A stretch of DNA of 64,000 nt from the NCBI RefSeq assembly GCF_000158475.2, contig NZ_KI392031.1:548322-612321 (forward strand), read 5' to 3'. A program made the position numbers and the translations under genes. The notes below the pieces were generated by a model. The model searched no databases. It was not told the origin of the DNA and saw only the letters and a list, made by a program, of their open reading frames with translations. Positions 9,657 to 19,680 of this stretch are shown in pieces. How positions within the stretch are numbered: the stretch's first letter is position 1; the number at the start of each line of letters is the position of its first letter. The DNA comes from Oxalobacter paraformigenes. GTDB taxonomy: Bacteria; Pseudomonadota; Gammaproteobacteria; Burkholderiales; Burkholderiaceae_D.

Positions 9657-10148
9657 GCCGCTATTGTACCTCCACCCCCTGCCATCGTGTAGGACGGCCG
9701 GCAGGGGGAACGTTTGGGGAAAAGCGGATCGGGCATGTTTTCGGCAAGCGGCCGGGAATGCGGGACGCGCCCTGGCGTTTTGTCCCGTTTCCGGGGCGGC
9801 CGCTCAATCCGGGTGCAGTGCGGAATCCGCCGGCGCTCTTGCCGGACGCGAGACGGGCAGCCATGCGGGTTTTGCCGTGAAGCAGGCCGGGGCCGGGCCA
9901 AAAAGGTGGCGCGGGGCGTTTCGCGCGTCCTGAATGGCTGGCCGGAAAAGGCGGCGTGTTCTTTGCCCTTTGACGGCGCGTCTTTGCCGGACACGGGATG
10001 AGGCACGGCATGGCTTTTCCGGAGGCGAAAAAGGGATTGTGTCCGGTCGGGCGCGACAGGAAGGCGGCCGGAAAAACGGGGGATCTGGCGGCCGGCCGCC
10101 TGCCGGTTCGCGCGGTTTCCGGGAGGGCTGCCGGGCGGCGATGGCCGG
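9657..10148. other. GC-rich spacer, no gene supported
   Basis: 492 bases. Several frames are open on both strands, but only through high GC. None has a start context, domain or balanced composition. Confidence 0.4.
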
Positions 10149-10436
10149 TCAGGGCGCTTGTTTTCGCCCGCCTTCCATGATGAAAACCCGTTCTTCGCCG
10201 GTGTCTTTGTCATAGACCTCGATTTTCACGTCTTTTCCATGACTGGAAATGCGGTCGATTTCCACTTCGTGATATTCCTCCTTGCCCTGGTCGAAGATTT
10301 CGACGGTATGGCCTTTTTTGACCTTGACGAGTCTGGAGGTGATGGCGATGGGGGTGCCGGTTTTCTCCTCGACGCCGTCCCAGGCAAACGCGGCGGTGAG
10401 GGGAAAGAGCAGCAGCAGGGCAAACCGTTTTTTCAT
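10149..10436 (-). CDS. Small exported DUF5334-like protein
   Basis: 95 residues with a clear signal peptide (MKKRFALLLLFPLTAAFA) followed directly by WDG. The mature part contains IEIxxxVKKGHTVEIFD and EYHEVEID, which resemble the DUF5334 family of short exported proteobacterial proteins with unknown function. The Lys/Glu-rich, all-beta-like mature part is about 77 residues. It stands alone. The family call is from memory of the pattern and is less certain than the export prediction. Confidence 0.75.
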   Translation of the reverse strand: MKKRFALLLLFPLTAAFAWDGVEEKTGTPIAITSRLVKVKKGHTVEIFDQGKEEYHEVEIDRISSHGKDVKIEVYDKDTGEERVFIMEGGRKQAP

Positions 10437-11382
10437 GGCCTTGAAAGGGGAGTGGGGTTTTCAGGATATCCGGCCTGTTTTGGATACGGATTTGCCTCAA
10501 TGATAGCAGCAGACCCGGCATTTTTCAGCATCGGACTGAAGGGGAGGTCGGAACACCGGCTCATGGGAGTGTCGGCTCCGGCCCGCCGGAACGGGATTGC
10601 CAAGGCGGCCGGCATTTCCGAAAAGAGAAGCGGGGCGGCGTTCTCCGCCTTGCGCCGGAAAGGACGAAACGGAAAAGCCTTCCCGCCCGGGCAGCCTGCG
10701 CCGGGCGGGGGCATAAAGAACGCGGCGGGATGGTTTTCGCGCCGGGGCGGGGAGAAGGGCAATACCGGCCAGCCGTTTTGCGAGGGCCGGCCTGTCGTGG
10801 CGGGTGAAGGAGGGGGTGTTCAGGGTTCAGCCTGTGCCGGTAACACGCGGTTTGCTGGCAGGGATAACGGTAATGTTACCGCCGGTATCGACAGGCGGGG
10901 TAAATTCCGGTTGGGGCTTGCCAGTGTCTGTTAGGCGCCGGGCAGGAAAAGATGACGCTGGCGAAATGCCGCGCGCGTCCGGAAACGGGCGAAGCGGCCG
11001 CCCTGTTTGCCGATCCCGGTTTTGCCCGTTTGGCAGGGCAGATGGCGTTTGCGGGCGGCAGGCTTGCCGTGACGTTTGCCTGACGGGAGAACGGAGTCCG
11101 GTTTCTTCCGTGAATGCCTTGCCGTTTGCCGGCCTGCCGGGAAGCGGACTGTCCGGGCCGGTTCCCTGCCGCGCCAGCTGCCGGATTGTCGCTGTCCGGC
11201 TGGAAAACCCCTGAAAGAGCGAGGGAGTCCGGCAAGCCCGGCATGGCGCGGCGTTTCTGCCGCGACAGAAGAAAGGGCGGGAAGAGGACGGAAAAAGGAC
11301 AGAAAGGCGCGAAAAAGAAGTGAAACAGAGCGAAAAAGAGAAACGGGACGAAAAGGCGGAATAAAGACGGAAAAGACCGCCT
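10437..11382. other. Long GC-rich spacer with a small TA-containing palindrome
   Basis: 946 bases without a credible gene. The only structure I see is a perfect palindrome CGGTAATGTTACCG (10868-10881) in a short island where GGTAACA also occurs in the opposite sense about 30 bp to the left. Toward 11300 the plus strand is purine-rich (repeated GAAAAAG and GGAC words). Confidence 0.4.
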
Positions 11383-12657
11383 TTATTCCGGCCGGATTGG
11401 TTTTTTCACGGCGCCGTTTTCAACGACAGCGTACATGAGGCGGCCGTCAAAGACGCCGTCCCTGTCCTGAAATCCGAGTGTCGCGGTAAAACGGATGTTG
11501 CCGTTTTCGTTGTCTTCCGTTTGGATATCCAGAGACTGCAAGCGGATTTTGCCGGCCCATTTTTCCGGTGATACCGGCGGGAGTCCGGCGTTTTTCCGCC
11601 AGAGGTTGGCGGAATCGGCGAGGCCTTCGGCTATCCGGTGCTGCCAGATTTTCAGGCCGTCTTCTTCCATCTCGCGGAGATGGCGGCCGATGGCGGACAA
11701 ATGCCTTTTTATTCCTTCTTCATGCGGGCACGGGACTTTCACGGGCTTTTTGGCGCCCGCTTCCCGGATGAGTTCGATGGCTTTTTCCAGATAGCGGATT
11801 TTTTCGTCCAGATCGATTCGCGGGTTTTCCCAGAGCGTTTCCAGTATGGTCAGGCGTTCTTCAAGCGGCTTGCCGGGAAGGACGGCGGATCGTTCCAGAT
11901 GTTCCTGCGTCTCGCGCTCTTCCCGCGTCATGTCGGGTTCGATGCCGTAGAGCCGGTTTCCTCCCTCGATCATCCGGTCGGTCAGATCGTCGAGCAAATG
12001 CGCCAGTTCGTGCACTTCCCGCGGGAGACCGATTCCGTTTTTTTCCGCTTTTTCTTCCACGATCCGGACAAGTTGCAGGATTTTGGCCAGCACGACCGTA
12101 AACTGCGTGTCGTCCCGCATCAGTTCGCCGGGCAACTGCATGGCTTGCAGCAAATCGTGGAGTTCGATGAGGGACGCATTGACCTGCCGGCATTTCGCCG
12201 GAAGATCAATGCCGGGGTTGTTCCATATTGTGGCCGCTTTCCGGAACGCCCCGATAAAACTGTGCGGGTCGATATAGTCCCAGTACCGGCGTTCCAGCGC
12301 GTCGTCCGCGGGCGGAGGCAGCCTGGCCTTCAGCGCTTTCAGGCGGGTTTGCAGGGTTTTTATATAGTGTTTTTGCGCCGGGGAAAGCGGAGCGCTTCGT
12401 GTACGTTTCGGCGGGGTTTGCGGCACGGCAGGCGAGGCGGCGGACGTTTCGGGCGAGGCGATGGCAAGCGAAAAGGCAATCCTTTTTCGCCAGACGGTCG
12501 CTTTTGTTTCCGGCGGCGTCTTGTAGCCCCGGAACCGGAAAGTGACCCCGTCGGGCTGGAAAACCGTGTGTTCTTCCAGCGTCAGCCGGGAAAGCCCGGC
12601 TATTTTGTCGGCGGGACGAAATGCCCAGCTTTTTTCCCTGCTCTGTTTGCTTGTCAT
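11383..12657 (-). CDS. Unrecognised 424-aa protein
   Basis: The frame is open to 12819, but the upstream part is Arg/Pro-rich and shadow-like, so I start at the ATG at 12657 (MTSKQSREKSW). I do not recognise a family. What can be seen: no signal peptide or membrane helix; a short beta-rich N-terminal part (TVFQPDGVTFRFRGYKTPP); a Pro/Thr linker; a long alpha-helical centre rich in Glu, Leu and Arg; and a beta-rich C-terminal domain (KIRLQSLDIQTEDNENGNIRF, then GFQDRDGVFDGRLMYAVVENG), whose look recalls small DUF domains found in immunity-type proteins. That resemblance is only an impression. The start lacks a strong ribosome site. It is flanked by about 1 kb of empty DNA on both sides. Confidence 0.65.
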   Translation of the reverse strand: MTSKQSREKSWAFRPADKIAGLSRLTLEEHTVFQPDGVTFRFRGYKTPPETKATVWRKRIAFSLAIASPETSAASPAVPQTPPKRTRSAPLSPAQKHYIKTLQTRLKALKARLPPPADDALERRYWDYIDPHSFIGAFRKAATIWNNPGIDLPAKCRQVNASLIELHDLLQAMQLPGELMRDDTQFTVVLAKILQLVRIVEEKAEKNGIGLPREVHELAHLLDDLTDRMIEGGNRLYGIEPDMTREERETQEHLERSAVLPGKPLEERLTILETLWENPRIDLDEKIRYLEKAIELIREAGAKKPVKVPCPHEEGIKRHLSAIGRHLREMEEDGLKIWQHRIAEGLADSANLWRKNAGLPPVSPEKWAGKIRLQSLDIQTEDNENGNIRFTATLGFQDRDGVFDGRLMYAVVENGAVKKPIRPE

Positions 12658-13807
12658 GATGTCGGTCGCTTGTGTTTGCCGCTTGCCGGAAAAGGAAAAC
12701 GCCCCTTCATCGCCTTTTTCCGGAAATCGCGGCGGCGCCGGGCCGGTACGGTCTGTTTTCCCGGAAAAAACGGCTCTGGCGGAAAACCGGAACGGTTTCG
12801 CTTTCGCCTGTCTGGCCAAACGGACTGAACCTTTTTATACGGACAGTAACATAAATGCAGGCAAAAGAAAAAACATCTTTTCGCTCCTTTTGCTTTTTTC
12901 AGGGTTTGCGGCCAGAGAGAGGCAAAACGCGATTGACAGGAAGGGCTATCCCTTTGCCGCTACGGTCGCCGGCCGGGACGTCCGCCGTCCTGCCCGTTTG
13001 TCCTGTGTCTGTGCCACTGCGCTCCCTGCGACGCCCCGTCCGGCCGGGGGCGGCCGATGCCGTAAAGGGCCGAGGCGGATTCAGCGGAAAAGCGGATGGA
13101 CGCAGGGCAAAAGGCGGCTGATCCGGATACAGGCAGGGAGCCTCCGATCCGGCGGCATTCCAATCCGGAGGGGAAAAAGGCCTTGTCGCGCCTGTCGGGG
13201 AAGGAAGACAAACTGTTTTCCGGTTCGGGGAACAGGGCGGTTCGGGCGGCCAGCCTTTAAAGCGGGCACTTTACCGGATATGGACAGGGTTTTCGGCCTC
13301 GACCGTTTTCGCCGGCGGTCTGGCAGCGGGCAGGGTGACATGAGGTAAGGCGATACGGTTTTCCGCCTGTCCCCTCCGTTACGGCAAGCGCGCCAGTGCC
13401 GTTTCGGGTTGGGCCGGTTCCCGGAAACAGGGGCTTCGCGCATTCAAGGGACGTGGCCTGTCGCATCGGCCTGTTTGCGGTATGGCTGTGTTTTCATCTG
13501 CGCGCCCGCAAGGGAGGCGACGGTGTCTTCGGGAAGCCCGATATACCGGGCTTTTCAGGGGCCGGATTCGGGAACCGCGCCATGTTTGACGCCAAAGGAA
13601 GCGGTTTTTCCGAACGGTTCGGTTTTTACAGCGTTTTTCAGGAACTGGCCCGTGCGGACGCCTCACCGGGGAGGGCCTCTGGGCCCGGGACGCCCGCGTT
13701 TTCTGCCCGGCAGGGCGATGAAGGAAGGGGGCGGCGGTTTTCAGGCAGGGAAAACCGAAACGGTTCCGGATTGGCCGGAACCCCGGGAAGAGGGAAAGGA
13801 ACGGCCC
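12658..13807. other. Long GC-rich spacer, nothing recognised
   Basis: 1150 bases without a supported gene. A short AT-richer patch at 12830-12900 (TTTTTATACGGACAGTAACATAAATG) could carry the promoter of the 424-aa gene on the minus strand or one facing right. No gene follows on the plus strand. Confidence 0.35.
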
Positions 13808-14362
13808 CTATTTCCGGACGCCGGTTTTTCCGGTTTTGGTTGCGGCGTCCGTCGGGGGTTCCTTGCGGAAATTCCGGTTTCTCAGTTTGCGCAGCAGGAA
13901 ATACTGGACGATCCACATGACAAGGATCAGGACGGCGGTGCCGAGAAACATGACCTTGCGCAGGAAGGCCCGGTCTTCGGCTTCTTTCGGGTCTTCGGCG
14001 ACGGTCGCTTTTTCGTATGCCGGGGCTGGCTGCGCTTCTTTTTCACTGCCCGTCCTGTTGCCGGCAAGGGGCGGGGCGGCTGGCGTGGCGGTGTTTTTGC
14101 CGTTGGCGGACGCGTCGCGGTCGGTCATGGCGACAGCCGGGGTCTTGTCGGCGTATAGCGTGTCCAGCGCCCTGATGGCTTCTTCGTGGCCTTCTCTGGC
14201 GGCTTTTTCAAGGTAGGGAATGGCGTCCTGGTATTTTTTCGCCTGATACAGTTCCAGTCCCCGCGACAGGTCGTCGGCATGCGCCAGATGAACCGGGGCA
14301 ATGATGGCGAAGGTCAGGGAGAGCAGGAGGCAGAACAGGAACGGCAGTGTTTTTTTCGGCAT
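13808..14362 (-). CDS. Exported TPR/Sel1-like protein with C-terminal membrane helix
   Basis: 184 residues from the ATG at 14362. Codons upstream of it in the same frame look non-coding. Residues 1-29 form a signal peptide ending in AHADD. One repeat-like unit follows (GLELYQAKKYQDAIPYLEKAAREGHEEAI), matching the first half of Sel1/TPR motifs used elsewhere in this window, then a low-complexity Ala/Thr/Pro linker, a charged stretch, and a transmembrane helix at about 138-156 (VMFLGTAVLILVMWIVQYFLL) with a basic tail. This predicts a periplasmic repeat domain tethered to the inner membrane. The function is unknown. Confidence 0.75.
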   Translation of the reverse strand: MPKKTLPFLFCLLLSLTFAIIAPVHLAHADDLSRGLELYQAKKYQDAIPYLEKAAREGHEEAIRALDTLYADKTPAVAMTDRDASANGKNTATPAAPPLAGNRTGSEKEAQPAPAYEKATVAEDPKEAEDRAFLRKVMFLGTAVLILVMWIVQYFLLRKLRNRNFRKEPPTDAATKTGKTGVRK

Positions 14363-14518
14363 GATAAGGTTTCGTTGCAAGGCAAAAGGCAGGCTGCCGC
14401 CCGGGCGACAGCCTTGCAAGGCTTTATTCTAGCAAAGTTATGCGGCCGTAAACAGGGGACAGGCCGAAACGCCGCCCCTTTTGCGGGACGGGGCGGAAAG
14501 GGGATCTCTCCTGCCCGC

Positions 14519-15373
14519 TTATTCCGGATAGTTGGTGTCGATGGCGACCGGTTCGATGCCGTTCATGTCGGCCTGGATTTTTTTGATCTGGCGGTTGGCG
14601 ACCTTGTAGGCGTCCGGGCCGAGGAATAGATGCAGGGGCGGGTTTTCCATGCCGGAAACGGACAGGATGATTTCCGCGCCGCGCACGGGGTCGCCGATTT
14701 GCTGGTGGTTCATTTTTTTCAGCAGCATGTGGAAGGCTTCGCGTTTTGCGGCGTAATCGGGAATGGACGTGTCTTCAAACTGCATGGAGTCGGCCAGAAA
14801 GTCGGTGCGGAAGTTGCCCGGTTTGACGCAGGTGACCCGGATGCCGAAGTCGGCCAGTTCGTCGCGCAGGGATTCGGAAAGTCCGGCTATGGCGAATTTG
14901 GACGCGCAGTAAATGCCGCTGCCCGGAAATCCGGTGAAACCGGCCATCGACGAGAGGTTGAAGATGTGGCCGGAGCGCTGCCGGCGCAGGTAGGGCAGGG
15001 CGTTGCGGATGACGTTCAGGACGCCGAAGACGTTGACGTCGAATTCGCGCCGGGCCAGCGTGTCGCTGATTTCTTCCACATAGCCGAACTGGCCGTAGCC
15101 GGCGTTGTTGACGATGACGTCGAGCCCGCCGAATTTTTCGACGGTTTTCGTCAAGGCGTTTTTGACGGAAACTTCGTTGACGAGATCGGTTTCAAGGGGA
15201 AGAAAGCGGTCGTTTTCCCGGCCGATGGCCAGTTCGAGTCTGGCCAGTTGCCGTGTGGTCGAGGCAACGCGGTGGCCTTTTTCCAGCAGGAGGTTGGTCA
15301 ATTCCAGTCCGAATCCGCGCGAGGCGCCGGTGATGAACCAGACTTTTCCGTTTTTCGGGCGCTTGTTTTCCAT
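14519..15373 (-). CDS. Short-chain dehydrogenase/reductase (classical SDR)
   Basis: 284 residues with all classical SDR marks: the nucleotide-binding GASRGFG at 16-22, NNAG at 89-92, the catalytic Ser near 142 (NLSSMAG), and the YxxxK pair Tyr155/Lys159. Arg41 in TTRQLARL suggests NADP preference. SDR enzymes reduce or oxidise carbonyl/hydroxyl groups. The substrate cannot be read from the sequence. TAAAGGAGTCAGGAA precedes the ATG, a strong ribosome site. The gene is monocistronic. The C-terminal part (DAYKVANRQIKKIQ) matches the SDR subgroup often annotated oxidoreductase or short-chain dehydrogenase of unknown substrate. Confidence 0.92.
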   Translation of the reverse strand: MENKRPKNGKVWFITGASRGFGLELTNLLLEKGHRVASTTRQLARLELAIGRENDRFLPLETDLVNEVSVKNALTKTVEKFGGLDVIVNNAGYGQFGYVEEISDTLARREFDVNVFGVLNVIRNALPYLRRQRSGHIFNLSSMAGFTGFPGSGIYCASKFAIAGLSESLRDELADFGIRVTCVKPGNFRTDFLADSMQFEDTSIPDYAAKREAFHMLLKKMNHQQIGDPVRGAEIILSVSGMENPPLHLFLGPDAYKVANRQIKKIQADMNGIEPVAIDTNYPE

Positions 15374-16099
15374 TTCCTGACTCCTTTAAGTGGTAAGGCC
15401 TGACGGGGCAGGCGTTGGCGGGATGGGACTGGAGTAAGTGTAACGGATACGGCGGAAAAATGGCGGAAGTCAGCCGGTTTTTTCGCGAAAAAACGGCGGC
15501 CGTTGCAACGCGCGTGCCGGGTGGGCGGCTTTTCAGGGCCTCTGTGTCCACGGACGGAGCCGCCGCGTCTTTTTCGTGAGGTCTTTTCGTGCCGGCGCTG
15601 GCGGTTTTTGCTGCGGAAAGGGCGTGCCGGCGGAAAAAGCCGGGGAAACGCCGGCTGCCCGCTCTGGCGGAGCCACCCCGCTGTGTTCGGGGCAGCCTGC
15701 GGCAGCGGCGATCGAAAGCCGTCAGAACGCGTTTTTCGGGACAGAGGAGCAGGACAGGGAACGGCGGAAACCGGGACGGCCGCTGGTTTACGGCCAGTCG
15801 CCGCCGTGCCGGGTTTCCCGGTTTTCGGGGGGCGCAAGGCGGCGCCATGAAGCGGGAAGAGGCGCGTTTGCGGCGGGAAAAGGCCGGCAGGCCGGTTTTT
15901 TTCGCGCCGATGAAAGAAAAAGAGCGGGCCGGTATAAGGCTGTCGCCCTTGCCTTTAGGCCGATCCCGTTTTGCCGGACTGAAATGGCGGGGGACGCGGC
16001 TTTTGTGGGACACGCCGGTTTCCGGCAGGGTTTTCCGGCCGGCCGGGTGAACCGGACACTGTCGGGCGCGTGTCCTGTCCGGTTTTGTTTTGTCGCCTG
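15374..16099. other. GC-rich spacer with a hairpin near the end of thyA
   Basis: 726 bases without a supported gene. ACCGGACA (16051-16058) pairs with TGTCCGGT (16076-16083), and the plus strand then reads TTTGTTTTG, so the hairpin has terminator form on the plus strand only. On the minus strand, where thyA would end, no U-run follows the stem. Its role is unclear. Confidence 0.4.
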
Positions 16100-16933
16100 T
16101 CAGACGGCGATGGGGGCGGCGATGGCCGGGTGCGGATCGTATCCGGTGATTTCGAAGTCGTCGAGCGTGTAATCGAAAATGGAGGGTTTGTTCTTCAGTT
16201 TCAGCCCGGGCAGGGCGCGCGGTTCGCGGGAAAGCTGGAGGCGGGCCTGATCGAAATGGTTTTTGTACAGGTGCAGGTCGCCGATGGAATGGATCACTTC
16301 GCCGGGTTCCAGCCCGCACTGCCGGGCGATCATGTGGGTTAACAGGGCGGTGGAAGCCGTGTTGTACGGGATGCCGAGGAAAATGTCGCCGGAGCGCTGG
16401 GTCATCATGCAGGAAAGCCGCCCGGCCGCCACCTGGAACTGGTACATGACATGGCAGGGGGCGAGCGCCATTTTGCCGTCTTTGACGTTGTCTTGCGGCG
16501 ATTTCTTTTCGCTGGGCAAAAGCGCCACGTTCCAGGCGCTGATGATGTGGCGGCGGCTGTCGGGATTTTCCCGGATGGAGTCGATCACGGCGGCAACCTG
16601 ATCGTATCGCTTCCCGTCGGAACCTTCCCAGGATCGCCACTGGGCGCCGTAGATCGGGCCAAGGTCACCGGTTTCGGTAGCCCATTCGTCCCAGATCGTG
16701 ACCTTGTTTTCGTGCAGATAGCGCACGTTGGTGCCGCCTTGCAAAAACCAGAGCAGTTCGCAGATGATGGAACGGATGTGCAGCCGTTTGGTGGTCAAAA
16801 GCGGCAGGCCGTTTTTCAGGTCGTGCCGCATCATGCGGCCGAAGACGGCGCGGGTGCCGGTGCCGGTGCGGTCGCCCTTGTCGGCGCCGGTTTCCAGTAT
16901 TTCCTTTAAGAGGTTCAGGTATTGACGTTCCAT
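16100..16933 (-). CDS. thyA: Thymidylate synthase
   Basis: 277 residues, close to the usual 264 of ThyA with a short insert around 140-155. It makes dTMP from dUMP using 5,10-methylene-tetrahydrofolate. DRTGTGT at the N-terminus, the [22 protein letters not shown] block, the catalytic Cys160 in [23 protein letters not shown] and GDLHLYKNH are all present, so it should be active. The cytoplasmic enzyme would feed DNA synthesis. The dihydrofolate reductase gene that often follows thyA is not adjacent here. Only 74 bp separate it from the Sel1 gene upstream in coordinate order, on the same strand. Confidence 0.97.
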   Translation of the reverse strand: MERQYLNLLKEILETGADKGDRTGTGTRAVFGRMMRHDLKNGLPLLTTKRLHIRSIICELLWFLQGGTNVRYLHENKVTIWDEWATETGDLGPIYGAQWRSWEGSDGKRYDQVAAVIDSIRENPDSRRHIISAWNVALLPSEKKSPQDNVKDGKMALAPCHVMYQFQVAAGRLSCMMTQRSGDIFLGIPYNTASTALLTHMIARQCGLEPGEVIHSIGDLHLYKNHFDQARLQLSREPRALPGLKLKNKPSIFDYTLDDFEITGYDPHPAIAAPIAV

Positions 16934-17007
16934 GTTTTATCGACGAACCGCCGTTTTATCGGTTCGGGAGGAAGGGTGAAAACGGCATTGTAGCGCATCC
17001 GGCCGGC

Positions 17008-18963
17008 TCAGTTAAAGACGTCTTGCGCCGGAACCTGCGGTACGCTCACAGGCGGTATGGCGGCAGGCGGCGGGCTGGCCGCTTTGCCCGCCGCCTGTGC
17101 CGGGGGAAGGCGGGCGGAACCGTCCGGTGGCGCTGTTCTCATGTCGTCGAGTTTTGAAAGCGCCCGGGCGGCGTCGGGATGGCCCGCTTTTTGCGCCATC
17201 CCGAACCAGTCGCGGGCCTTGTCCGGATCGCGCGCTACGCCGTTGCCTCTGGCGTAGATCGTTCCCAGAATGAAGGCCGATTCGGCATGGCCGGCCCGGG
17301 CGGCTTTGGTGAAATAATGGATGGCTTCGGGAATGTCTTGCGGCACGCCGACGCCCAGATACAGGAGGCTGGCGTAAAAGTGGCTGGCGTCGGCATAGCC
17401 GCTGCCCGCGCTTTTCCTGAGCCATGTTGCCGCGGTGTCGGGCTCCTGTTTCAGGGCGTTGGCGGAAAGCAGAAACAGGGCCAGACGGTACTGGGCGGGA
17501 GCATAGCCCTGCCGGGCCGCCTTTTCAAACCATTCGCGGGCTTTGGCCGGGTCGGCCGGCGCGCCACGGCCGTGAGCGTAAAGGAGCGCCAGCTGTTCCT
17601 GCGCATACGGGTCGTTCAGGCGCGCCGCTTTTTCAAACCGGCGGAACGCTTCCGTGTCGTTTTGCGCCGTGCCGATGCCTTTAAGAGAGAGGTAACCGAG
17701 CGCGGATATCGCGCGGATATCGTTTTGGGCGGCCGCTTTTGAAAACCATGTTGCGGCTTCTTCCGGATCCGGCGGGATGCCGTCGCCTTTCAGCGTCAGG
17801 TAGCCGAGCGTGTATTGCGCCGGCGGGAAGCCTTCTTCCGCCAGCCGCGTGAATTCTTTTATCGCGGCCTGCCGGTTTTCGGGGCCGCCTTTTCCGGCAA
17901 ATTGCAGCAGGGCAAGCTGATAGGCGGCGTTCCGGTGACCGCTTTGGGCCGCCTTTTCAAACCACTCGCGGGCACTGGCCGGATCGGCCGGCATGCCGAT
18001 GCCGTTTTTGGCCATCATGCCGAGTTCGAACCGGGCTTGCCTGTCGTTTCGGGCGGCCGCTTTTTCCAGCCATTTTCGGGCGGCGGCCGGGTCGGGCGGC
18101 GCGGTCGTTTTGCGCAGGTTCAGGATGCCGAGCGCGGTCATGGCCGGAACATGGCCCTTTTCGGCCGACTGACGGAACCATTGCATGGCCAGCGCCTCGT
18201 TTTTCGGCGTTCCCTCACCGGATACGAGCATCGTGCCGAGCCAGTACATGGCAGCGGGATGCCCTGTCTTGGCCGCTGCCGCGAACAGGGCGAGGGCTTT
18301 TTCCGGATCGGCTTTCACGCAGATTCCGTTTTTGTAGAGCATGCCGCGATCGACATATTCATCGGCGTCCTGCGCTTCTGGATGGGCACGGAGGATGTCG
18401 AGCACGGCGGCGCACCGGCTGTCTTCTCCGTTTGCCGCGGGTGAAGCGGAAGGGGTGGCCGCAGCGGCGGGAATGGAGGAAGCCGGAAGGGAACCGGAAG
18501 AATCCGCGGCAACCGGAGCAACCGGAAAAGGCGCTCTGGCCGGGCTGGCGGCCGTTTCCGGAGCGGACGGGGCGGCTGGAGGGAGGGCAACAGCGGGTGA
18601 AACCGGCAAAGCGGAAGGTGCTGACGATACTGACGGGGCAGGCGAGGCCGATAAGGCAGGCGAGGCAGGGGGGGCCGGGGGGAGAGAGGAAGCGGAAGCG
18701 CTGCCGATGCCGGAAGCGGGTGGCGCGCTGGTGTCTGGGTGTTCCTGTTCTTCCGCCTGCGATTCGTATTTCAGAATGTCCGGCCGGGTATCGACGGGTT
18801 TTCCCGAGCTGATGATTTCGCCGATGAAGGTGAAAAGGGCGGGCGTTTTCCATTCGGCGGGACGGGAGGCGTTTTCATACAGGCGGTCGTCGGCATGGAC
18901 GGCCGAAACGCTGGCCAACAGCGGGAAAAACGCCAAAAGGCAGGGAAAAAGACGGGGATGCAT
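17008..18963 (-). CDS. Exported Sel1-repeat protein (651 aa) with Ala/Pro/Ser linker
   Basis: I start at the ATG at 18963, which gives a clean signal peptide (MHPRLFPCLLAFFPLLASVS, cleavage near 24). The open frame upstream to 19527 is Pro/Arg-rich and not convincing. Residues about 78-180 are a low-complexity Ala/Ser/Pro linker. From about 200 to 610 come 11 Sel1 repeats, for example AREWFEKAAQSG, AATWFSKAAAQN and AREWFEKAARQG. A second Ala/Pro-rich tail ends in QDVFN. The protein should be periplasmic, with the linker letting the repeat solenoid reach away from an N-terminal region. A scaffold or regulatory role is inferred from the family only. Confidence 0.85.
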   Translation of the reverse strand: MHPRLFPCLLAFFPLLASVSAVHADDRLYENASRPAEWKTPALFTFIGEIISSGKPVDTRPDILKYESQAEEQEHPDTSAPPASGIGSASASSLPPAPPASPALSASPAPSVSSAPSALPVSPAVALPPAAPSAPETAASPARAPFPVAPVAADSSGSLPASSIPAAAATPSASPAANGEDSRCAAVLDILRAHPEAQDADEYVDRGMLYKNGICVKADPEKALALFAAAAKTGHPAAMYWLGTMLVSGEGTPKNEALAMQWFRQSAEKGHVPAMTALGILNLRKTTAPPDPAAARKWLEKAAARNDRQARFELGMMAKNGIGMPADPASAREWFEKAAQSGHRNAAYQLALLQFAGKGGPENRQAAIKEFTRLAEEGFPPAQYTLGYLTLKGDGIPPDPEEAATWFSKAAAQNDIRAISALGYLSLKGIGTAQNDTEAFRRFEKAARLNDPYAQEQLALLYAHGRGAPADPAKAREWFEKAARQGYAPAQYRLALFLLSANALKQEPDTAATWLRKSAGSGYADASHFYASLLYLGVGVPQDIPEAIHYFTKAARAGHAESAFILGTIYARGNGVARDPDKARDWFGMAQKAGHPDAARALSKLDDMRTAPPDGSARLPPAQAAGKAASPPPAAIPPVSVPQVPAQDVFN

Positions 18964-19680
18964 ATGCCTGAAGCGGGGCCAAATTTTTATGGTAGTGCCA
19001 AAGGGCGTTTTATGCAATAAAAGGCGGGGGCAAAAGCGTGTCCGTTCACGGACTTTGCGGCAAGGGCTGAAAGGGCTGGCAAAGGGTTCCCTTGCGGCGG
19101 AAGCCAGAAGAGGCCGGGGCCGGGCGGCACGGTTTCTTTCGGCCCTTGCAGGGAAAAGGACGGCTTTATCGCCGGTACCGCTCCCTGTTTTCCCGGACGG
19201 GGAAGACGCGGGCAAAAAAGAGGCTTTCTTGCGGCGGATGTGTTGTATGGCGCCTGAGATCGGGGAAGGGCTATGGCGGTTGCCGGGGTTCGGCGGGTCA
19301 AGCGGATGTGACCGTTTGCGCGATATCGTTCCCTTTTCCGGGCCGGTTCCGGAAAAGGCCGGCAGGCGGATCGGGAGAGAAGGGGCCGGTACCGGGGAAA
19401 ATGGAGGAAAGGCGGGGCGGCCCCGACCGGTCTGTCGCGGAAGTCTTTGTCTGGCGCCCTGCCCCCGGCAAGGACGGAAAGCGGCGTACAGCCTGTCCGG
19501 CGTTCTTTTGCGGGCAGGCGGCGACATCCGGGGGGAAGCAAAACGGCGGGAGACAGTGCATCCGGTTTGGTAAGCCGGAGGCGTCAGGGTGTGGCCCGGT
19601 TGCCGAAAATTCCCGGAAAAAGGGCTTTATGGCATAAAATGGCGGAATTCTCCGGCCAGAGCCGGATTGTTGACTGATTA
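18964..19680. other. GC-rich spacer between divergent genes
   Basis: 717 bases between the 651-aa Sel1 gene (minus) and the glycosyltransferase (plus), so both promoters should lie here. AT-richer patches occur at 18980-19025 and at 19625-19645 (TTTATGGCATAAAATGG), the latter a plausible -10 region for the glycosyltransferase. No gene is supported. Confidence 0.35.

Noticed and set aside
16051..16090. Terminator for thyA
   Set aside because: The hairpin is followed by T-runs on the plus strand only, whereas thyA is on the minus strand.
18964..19527. N-terminal extension of the 651-aa Sel1 protein
   Set aside because: The extra 188 codons are Arg/Pro-rich, and a clean signal peptide begins at the internal ATG at 18963.
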